DNA from: Channa striata
Lineage: Eukaryota; Chordata; Actinopteri; Anabantiformes; Channidae
Reading direction: 5' to 3'
Assembly (NCBI GenBank): GCA_033026295.1
Contig: CM065173.1
Span: forward strand, 11,036,517-11,100,516
Length of the DNA: 64,000 bases
Positions 57,431 through 64,000 of the stretch are shown one piece after another. Every line of letters starts with the position of its first letter. The stretch's first letter is position 1. The position numbers and the translations under genes were made by a program. Under the pieces are notes generated by a model. It was not told the DNA's origin. It saw only the letters and a program-made list of their open reading frames with translations, and searched no databases.

Positions 57431-59514
57431 GTTTCTGCAATGTTAAACATTTTTATGTGTTTTAAGAGAGAGCTCCTGGCTGTGTAGCAGCTCAGAAACA
57501 GCAGCCTGTCGCTAGCAGCTCATTCATGTAGAAAATCAACAAGACAATGAACTCAGAGGAGGGATGACAATAAATAATACAACATGAACAATGAGAACTG
57601 TGTCTTTTCACTAAAACATCGGCTTCTGTACTTGACATATTTATTTTGATATTTGAGAATTCCGGCTAAAATATCCACATACTCACATGCGTAAAGATAT
57701 TCATAGTCCCATGGGCTTTCAGGGTTTTTTTTCTTTTGCTCCTAAAGTAAGAAATTGCGTTTTACATATTTAAATTTACAGATTATTGTAAAATTATATT
57801 AATTTGTAATTCCAGCAGATTTTTGTGTTTGATTGTTATTTTTTGTTTTATCAAACTGTGCAACATTGTACATGAAGCTCAGTGCTCCTCGAATATTTTC
57901 TCACCAAAGCAGGACTCATGGTAAAGAATAAAGACCAACCCCGATGTTGATGTAATTAGTCTTGCGGCAATAGCCTGTGTTTGATATGGGCATTTTAATG
58001 ACCGTGCAAAACTATCTGCAGAGGCTCGTCGTGCTCTGCTACATCTCACACACATCCAAACGTGTAGGTTTGACCTTTGGATCGGGACTGACTTCTCTGT
58101 CCCCTGTAATTCGCGTTGATATCCACTGTAAAATAAAGCACAATCCCTCTATAAAGAACAACAAATAACGCTGAAAAGTGCCGCTGTTTCCATACACCTC
58201 AGGCTCTTTCAAGCTGCTCCAAAACCCCCCAAATCTCCAGTCATGAGAAGTTACTCCAGCCGAAATCCGGCCCACTCGCCGCCTCAATTGTCTCTCATTT
58301 ACTTTCTCAACTGTTCTTTATCCTCTTCATCCTCCCAGCCACTCTTCAATCCTCCTTCCATCCCTTCATCCCTTTCCCAGACTAGTGTGTGAGCGATCCC
58401 CTCAGACTCTCAAAATCCTCCTCTTTTCATTCTTTCCTGTTGTGTTATATATTTTCATCTTTATTTCACTTTATCTGATTGCTGCTGTTCCTCGTTCAAG
58501 CTCCTTTATCCCCTTTTCCTCACTCCTTCTCTCCGTCCTTCCACACTTCCAATCCCACCTTAGCCCTTCTGCCTCTGGTGTTCAACCCAGTTCATCTCCC
58601 AGTTTTAGCCCCAGGAAGCTCCCCTATCTCTATGTACTGTATCTTTTATTCATCCACCTTTCCTTAAATTCACATTTTTTTCTATAACATCACCAACAAA
58701 CCCGCTTTGTGAAGATTGTTTCACAGATAAAAATTGACATATTTTCATTCACCCATTCATCCTCCCTTCAGTCGCTCCATCCATCCATCCATCCAGTCAT
58801 TCATCCATCCACTCCTTCTCATTGTTTCACACTAAATATTTTCCCGCCTGAATGAGTGCAGGTGCTTTCCATTACATCCACACACACATACAGTACATGT
58901 GCACTCCAACTTTGAAGTGCAGGGTTTCATCAGATCCAAACCGCAGGAAAGGAGATGGAGGATCTGAGATAAACCAGCAGCGTGGAGCCGTACATGTTCG
59001 AGTGTGCGTCCTTCCATGGGAGCTTGACTCCTGGTGAGATGGTGTTGCATATTTCCAGCAGGCTGGTGGCTTTGATGTTATGTCTGCAGCGTCTTAATGG
59101 ATGAAAAAGCTCTAAAAATTACAGCAAGAATTATTTAATTAGGGTCAGTCACACTTATATTTCGAAACATCCACTAAAGTTAAAGTGATAAACCCGATCA
59201 GAGTAAACTCTTTGATTCATGCAACTGCTACAAGCTTCACCCATTTGGTTGCTCAAACCCTAAAATCATGAATTACTTAATAACATTAAGACTTTACTTT
59301 TAAAGGACTTGTAAAGTTCTTCATGAGAAGTCAAAAATCCACAGGTCTACTTATTCTGACCAAGGCATTCGTATGTTCTTTATCTTGTAGCCAGTGTTTA
59401 AATGTTGACTTAATTCTGGCTGTTTGACAATGGAGGTTTCCATATTGCACATTTTAACATGTCAAACATTCTTCTTATTAAAACTTTCTTATTTTTGCAC
59501 TCAATGATCAAATC
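57431..59514. other. non-coding DNA with CT-rich block and (CATC)n
   Basis: 57910-58180 is a repeat-free, enhancer-like stretch. 58290-58690 is strongly pyrimidine-rich on the plus strand, and its two overlapping frames follow from that. A (CATC)n run lies at 58776-58794. No genes recognised. Confidence 0.45.
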
Positions 59515-59695
59515 TTAGGCGGCCTGGCTTTAGCTCAGTTGAGCCCTGAACCACAGGGTCAGTGGTTCAATTTCTAGTTGTTCCGCACTCCAAAGTGTCC
59601 TCAGGTAAGACGCTGAACCCCAAGTTGCCCTAGTGTGAGCTGTAGTCTCTTCGGATAAAGTGGCCTTCGAAATGGCTAATTGTAGTTTTCTAAAT
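59515..59695 (+). mobile_element. tRNA-derived SINE
   Basis: The head shows RNA polymerase III promoter remnants: an A-box-like tggctttagctcagttgag and, 41 bases on, a B-box-like ggttcaattt. The body reads aagtgtcctcaggtaagacgctgaaccccaagttgccc, the conserved body of a fish SINE family ('aagtgtccttgagcaagacactgaaccccaagttgcc'), then a 'ggataaagtgg' end. It is old and probably inactive (the B box deviates from GGTTCRANYCC). Confidence 0.75.
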
Positions 59696-60039
59696 GTTTT
59701 TTATTACTTAACTCTGGCTGACTGAATGGCGCTCGGCTCCTTCTGTTTACACGTTGGAATATCCTTCATATGTCAAAATACTAACGCTCTCACAGAGGAG
59801 CAAGAAGCCTGGGAACCCAACCGTGTTTCACATGTGCATGAACAAAGCCAAAAATATTCACACGCAGAAAACAGTTGCACACGGTGAACATACAGTGGTG
59901 ATTCAGCTTTGTCACTTAAAGTGTGTAATATGACCTAAGGCTTTTTGATACCAACAACAGAAGATGTGAATGAGTCTGCACGAGCTGCTGCTTCCCCATT
60001 TTCTTCTACGGCAATTATTTGGGGCTTGGTCACAGAGAA
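59696..60039. other. non-coding DNA
   Basis: Nothing recognised. Confidence 0.5.
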
Positions 60040-60215
60040 ACAAAGATCCTACATCAAACGCACACACCTGGGAGCTGCCCAGTTCAAGTGTAATCTTGCA
60101 GCATTGACCGCGGAGCAGCTCCCCTGCAGCAGCTGGCGGTTTCGCTGCTTCGCTTCAGGGCAGTGGGCTTTTGCGGCGGGAAAAGAGGAGGGCAGTGGGG
60201 ATTATTAGGAGGGAG
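60040..60215 (+). repeat. dispersed fish repeat, GC-rich
   Basis: gggagctgcccagttcaag, gcagcattgaccgcggagcagctcccctgcagcagctgg and cttcagggcagtgggctt appear in the order found in a short dispersed fish repeat I recall ('gcattgacc..ggagc.gctcc.ctg.agcaactggggttaagtgccttgctcaagggca'). This explains the 87-codon open frame over it (59945-60208), which is therefore not a gene. Confidence 0.45.
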
Positions 60216-60738
60216 ACGGTCTTCTTTGTTTGCTGTTCCTGGACCTCTGGCCCTCACCTGGCTGTTTTCTGCGCAGGGTCTGACAGGCAGTTATGGGAGT
60301 CAGGATGATAAGGGTTTGTTTTTACACTCTGTGCTCTGACCAGAGGGCAGCTCTGGATTTTGTGCCTCTGGCTTTCTTCACCCACCGTCTCTCCTGTGTT
60401 GTTTTCTGTCCCTCCCGTCTTTTGTAGCTTTCAGACTTGTTTAAGTTGTCCAAGCTTTGTTTAAGACAGTGTCTGTTACAGTAACTTTACACGTTAATAA
60501 AGCATTCAGGGTTGTTATGGTGTGCAAAGTATTTAACACTATGTATAAATGCACGAATGATCACATTAAAGAAATGGAGGTTAAACTTCTTAAGTCGCCT
60601 GAACTACATCATAATCACATAATCAGCTTTCTTTGTGTTTATGTATCCACACAAATAAAGTTGACTTTATTTTACTTTTTTATTTTTTCCTCATTTTATT
60701 TGGTGTATTTTACATTGTGGCTTACAAACCACTGCCAT

Positions 60739-60743
<5 letters not shown>
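60216..60743. other. non-coding DNA
   Basis: Nothing recognised; mildly CT-rich at 60350-60430. Confidence 0.5.

Positions 60744-60827
<84 letters not shown>
60744..60827. repeat. (CA)42 microsatellite
   Basis: About 84 bases of uninterrupted CA, second longest in the window. Confidence 0.98.
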
Positions 60828-60831
<4 letters not shown>

Positions 60832-60974
60832 TTCAGGTATCCGTGTCTCATACCAGGCTGAAAAGCTGCATGTTTGTAATCATATCTTCATAAATGGAGC
60901 AGATAGCATCAGAAGCAGAGAACCAGCAGTGGAAATGAGACGCTGACAGGCAGACACACAGACACACCTGTGAT

Positions 60975-61215
60975 GTTATTCCCTGGGTGGATCAGGTAAC
61001 ATGCTGTAAATTAGCCACTGATCCGTGCTGGCAGTCAATCGGGGTAAAGTCAGCTCAGATTTATGTCAAAACATTTAGCAAGTGCTCAGTTTCATTACAG
61101 CTCCCTCTGAGCCGCCACATTTCTGATACTAATTAAAATGTATATTTAAATTGCCAGTTATTGCTCACTGTTTTGCACCTTTATTCCACAAAAGCATTTA
61201 GCAAGACATAAGGAA
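60975..61215. other. candidate conserved non-coding element
   Basis: A repeat-free block with gtaaattagcc, tactaattaaaatg and a duplicated acatttagcaag/gcatttagcaag word (about 61071 and 61193). No open frame. Enhancer-like by texture only. Confidence 0.25.
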
Positions 61216-64000
61216 GTGATGGGGGAAGGAGAAGGGTGGACCGTCACACCACAGACCTGAGATCATCTTATAAAACTTGTCCTTTATAAAATCATCTTTA
61301 ACATTTTCTCGACTGGCTGTTTACAGTGTATCTGTTAGTACAAATCTTAATCCAGTGACTGTACGGAGACGTAACTTTTAGGAGACAGGCTTACAACAAA
61401 TAAGGAGCTTAACATATTTTCTAAACTAAATATTTAGTTTTTCATAAAATACCTACATTTAGCTTTTTTTGTTTAAGTTACAACAGAGGTTTCTCACACA
61501 CACACGGTCCTGTGCTATAGCATGACATTTATATCTGGCTTCTGTTTTGATTGGCCTTTAGAGCAGAGTCAGCCGGGTTTAGAGGTGGCGAGGAGGAATG
61601 TGTCCACACTATGTACACACACACACAGACACACACACACACACATCATTTCATTTTCACATCACTTTCCTATCTTGAAAACACACACCCGCACCTCACA
61701 CACAGACCCTGCAGGACATGTCTTCCTCTTTTCCAGTGACACACTCAGACACAGACTACAGCACATCCGTTGACCTCGCTGTGATATTAAGCTAAAACAC
61801 ACACACACACACACACACACACTGACACATCACTCAGGAATATGTTGTTGTTATGGTGGAGCTGATAAGACTGCAGCTATCTGATAGAGAAGAATGTAAA
61901 GAGCGAGGCAGAGATTGATGGGGGCAGAACAGAGAGAGAGAAAGTGGAGAGAGACAGAGACAAGAAGTAAATGGGCAGAGGGACGAAAAGACAAATACGT
62001 TCATTCAGATTTCAGATGTTGAGTTCATGTTTACTTTTGCAATATTCAGGCTCCTTTTCCTGCTGACTTCAGAGCTACTGCTGTATTTCACATTCGTGTG
62101 TAGAATGGAAACACAACATATCGATGTGTTGTTGTTCTTAAGAATAAAATCTGACCGGAATCACAATCGAGCATGTTCAACGTTCAGATTTTAATGATAA
62201 CAAATATTTCCCTAAGTTAAGTTTCTAAGTCTGTAGAGTTCTGTTTTGGGTCTCTTGTGTTTGACTGTTGTAAACTTTTTACATCAATATTGAACAGACT
62301 CTGAGTGACATTATGTATTTCTTAAACGTTGTATCTTATATATTGACTTGCTGTTGTGATGTCAAGTGGGTGACAACTTTTCAACACAGCAGAAATTTAG
62401 TTTAGTACATCAGAGAATTGACCTGTGTGACTTTTACAAATTTCACCATCTCAAGACAGAAAAAGTACAAAATAATCCTTTGGGAAACATTGATTCCTAT
62501 CGCCTTTCACACAGGAGACACCCACAAACATTTCTCAGTTACATTCATGTGTGTAATAGTAAAACCAAGAAGTCGGCATTACAGCTGAGGAGTAAAAGTA
62601 GACATCCAAGGCAAAAGTTGTGAAATCTTGCATTGAGACTTTGTTTTGGGCCAAGCAGCTCAGTGGTTCTCTGTCAGCCGTTACCTGGTTATTTATAGAC
62701 CTTATTAGACATCTGGCTTCTAATCAGTCTCCAGTCTCCTTCTCTGCCTCCTTTTAAAAATGATCCTTTCATCCCTCCTTCCTCCCCTCCCTCCATTTGT
62801 ATTGCAACCTTTGACCGGGTCTTGTTAGGGAGGAAAAGGAAGAGGTTAACCTCTGCACTGAATACATTCACACACACACACACACGCGCACACACACACA
62901 CACACACACAATTCAATCCTCCTGCAGCTTCTACTTAGGTACCTCGCCGAGCGTAGCTTGGAAAAAGGTACATCAAAATGATTAGGTTTCACTTCAGATA
63001 AATAGATTTATACGAACGCCCCGTCTTCTAATTAAAACTGTGTTGGCTTAATTGGGGTCACTGGACAATGACACTGAATATATTAATAATGTCTATTGTG
63101 TACAGTTGGCTACAACAGAAGGTGGTACAGTGACAGGGCAAAGCCAGTAACATCCCCCGCCCCAGCCACACACACACAAAGACACACACACTTGTGTTTC
63201 TGAACGGGCAGTTAAATAATGCCACATGTTGTTTCAGGGCCTTTAGCATCATTGCAAGCATTCTTTTTTTCTCCTGCAGCTTCCCATGTTGTGTTTGACT
63301 GATGGTCTAATTTACTAGAATGTCACACTGACACACATGTGCAACCGAAGACAGTCACACACACCACTAGCCCAACAGCGTGCTTGTGCGTTTCATCGAG
63401 GGTTTTTCCTGGGCAGATCCAAATGCCTACGGACAGGCCAAGTTAGTGATACTGTCACTGAAAGAAAAACCACGTAAATAAACTTTTACAGTGTGAAATA
63501 AATTACAGAGATGGACAACAATTGATTTTTCTGTCTTTCTCTGGAATAATGTGGACAATTATTTAGCTTAATTTCACAAGTACAGCAATATCTGCGGGGT
63601 TTTATGATGAATCAAGACGTTGTTGGTTTTTGTTGAGTTTTTGTCAACAATAAAACCTGCAGCACCTTTTGAACAAATTGACCGTGTCTCTCTTCTCCAT
63701 CTTTTTAACTACACAAAGCATTTAAGACCTGGAAACAGGTAAGAAAGACACGCAGTAACATTGTGTGGGGCTCTTAGTCATTTGCTGCAGTTGTACACAC
63801 GTTTACTGTCCACACATACGCCACATATAATGGCTTTGTGTGATTTAGGGTTCAGGAATAATAACTCATTAAACTTTAACCTCAGTGATTAAACTACTGA
63901 TTGAGCACCACATCTGCATAGCTCAACCTGTGTGTGTCTGTGTGTGTGTGTGTGTGTCTGTTTCAAGAGTAATGTTGTACCACAGCTTTAAGCTATTTAC
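61216..64000. other. non-coding DNA with four microsatellites
   Basis: CA repeats at 61615-61645, 61796-61822 and 62870-62910 (with CG interruptions), and a GT repeat at 63929-63958. 61895-61990 is GA-rich. 62940-63060 is a repeat-free, TAATTA-containing patch that could be regulatory. No coding evidence. Confidence 0.5.

Noticed and set aside
59945..60208. 87-codon GC-rich plus-strand frame
   Set aside because: Explained by a dispersed fish repeat with low stop density.
60457..60861. 134-codon plus-strand frame ending in a His-Thr run
   Set aside because: Driven by the (CA)42 repeat; the upstream part has no recognised domain or start context.
1..64000. CRISPR array, prokaryotic operon, integrated virus or toxin gene
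   Set aside because: No regularly spaced repeats, no viral or toxin motifs, no dense gene packing; repeats and splice signals point to a vertebrate genome.

Overview
The window looks like a piece of a ray-finned (teleost, probably percomorph-type) fish chromosome. It is AT-leaning, non-coding-dominated DNA studded with long (CA)n/(GT)n microsatellites. It carries old, 5'-truncated L2/Maui-like LINE pieces, a DANA/Mermaid-type element, a tRNA-derived SINE and several dispersed repeats I recall from fish genomes. There are no operons, no bacterial-style gene packing, no CRISPR array, no rRNA or tRNA gene and no long intact protein gene. All repeat and gene assignments rest on recognition by eye, since no search was possible.

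The best gene evidence is the 5' end of a minus-strand gene at about 20.4-22.4 kb. A CpG-rich promoter (about 21.87-22.44 kb) holds three CCAAT boxes exactly 16 bp apart. A probable non-coding exon 1 ends at a good donor (last base 21775). After an intron of about 1.25 kb, exon 2 (20527-20427) carries a short 5'UTR, an ATG and a 20-residue signal peptide, and ends in phase 1 at a GTGAGT donor. The rest of the gene should lie at lower coordinates, possibly beyond the window. No following exon could be assigned with confidence, so the protein is unidentified apart from being secreted or membrane-targeted.

1-20.4 kb: probable intron or downstream DNA of that gene, with CA repeats, a telomere-like GGTTAGG-bearing repeat (9.9-10.2 kb), two fish dispersed repeats (17.5 and 18.5 kb), a perfect palindromic estrogen-response-element consensus (15.2 kb) and weak exon candidates (4.9-5.1, 16.27-16.31 kb). 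22.5-36 kb: a long polypyrimidine tract, the longest open frame of the window (24.5-25.3 kb, minus), two L2-type reverse-transcriptase remnants, a candidate terminal exon (29.0-29.5 kb, minus) and a 92-bp CA repeat. 36-64 kb: a gene-poor stretch alternating between repeat copies and GC- or CpG-retaining, homeodomain-site-like blocks that read like conserved non-coding elements but cannot be tested without an alignment. Several short open frames with protein-like composition (41.2, 43.0, 45.5, 47.7, 54.9 kb) are offered as low-confidence candidates.

No coherent undescribed biological system is visible. The items most worth following are the secreted-protein 5' end with its phased CCAAT promoter, the consensus ERE, the minus-strand open frames at 24.5-25.3 and 29.0-29.5 kb, and the candidate conserved elements between 36 and 63 kb.
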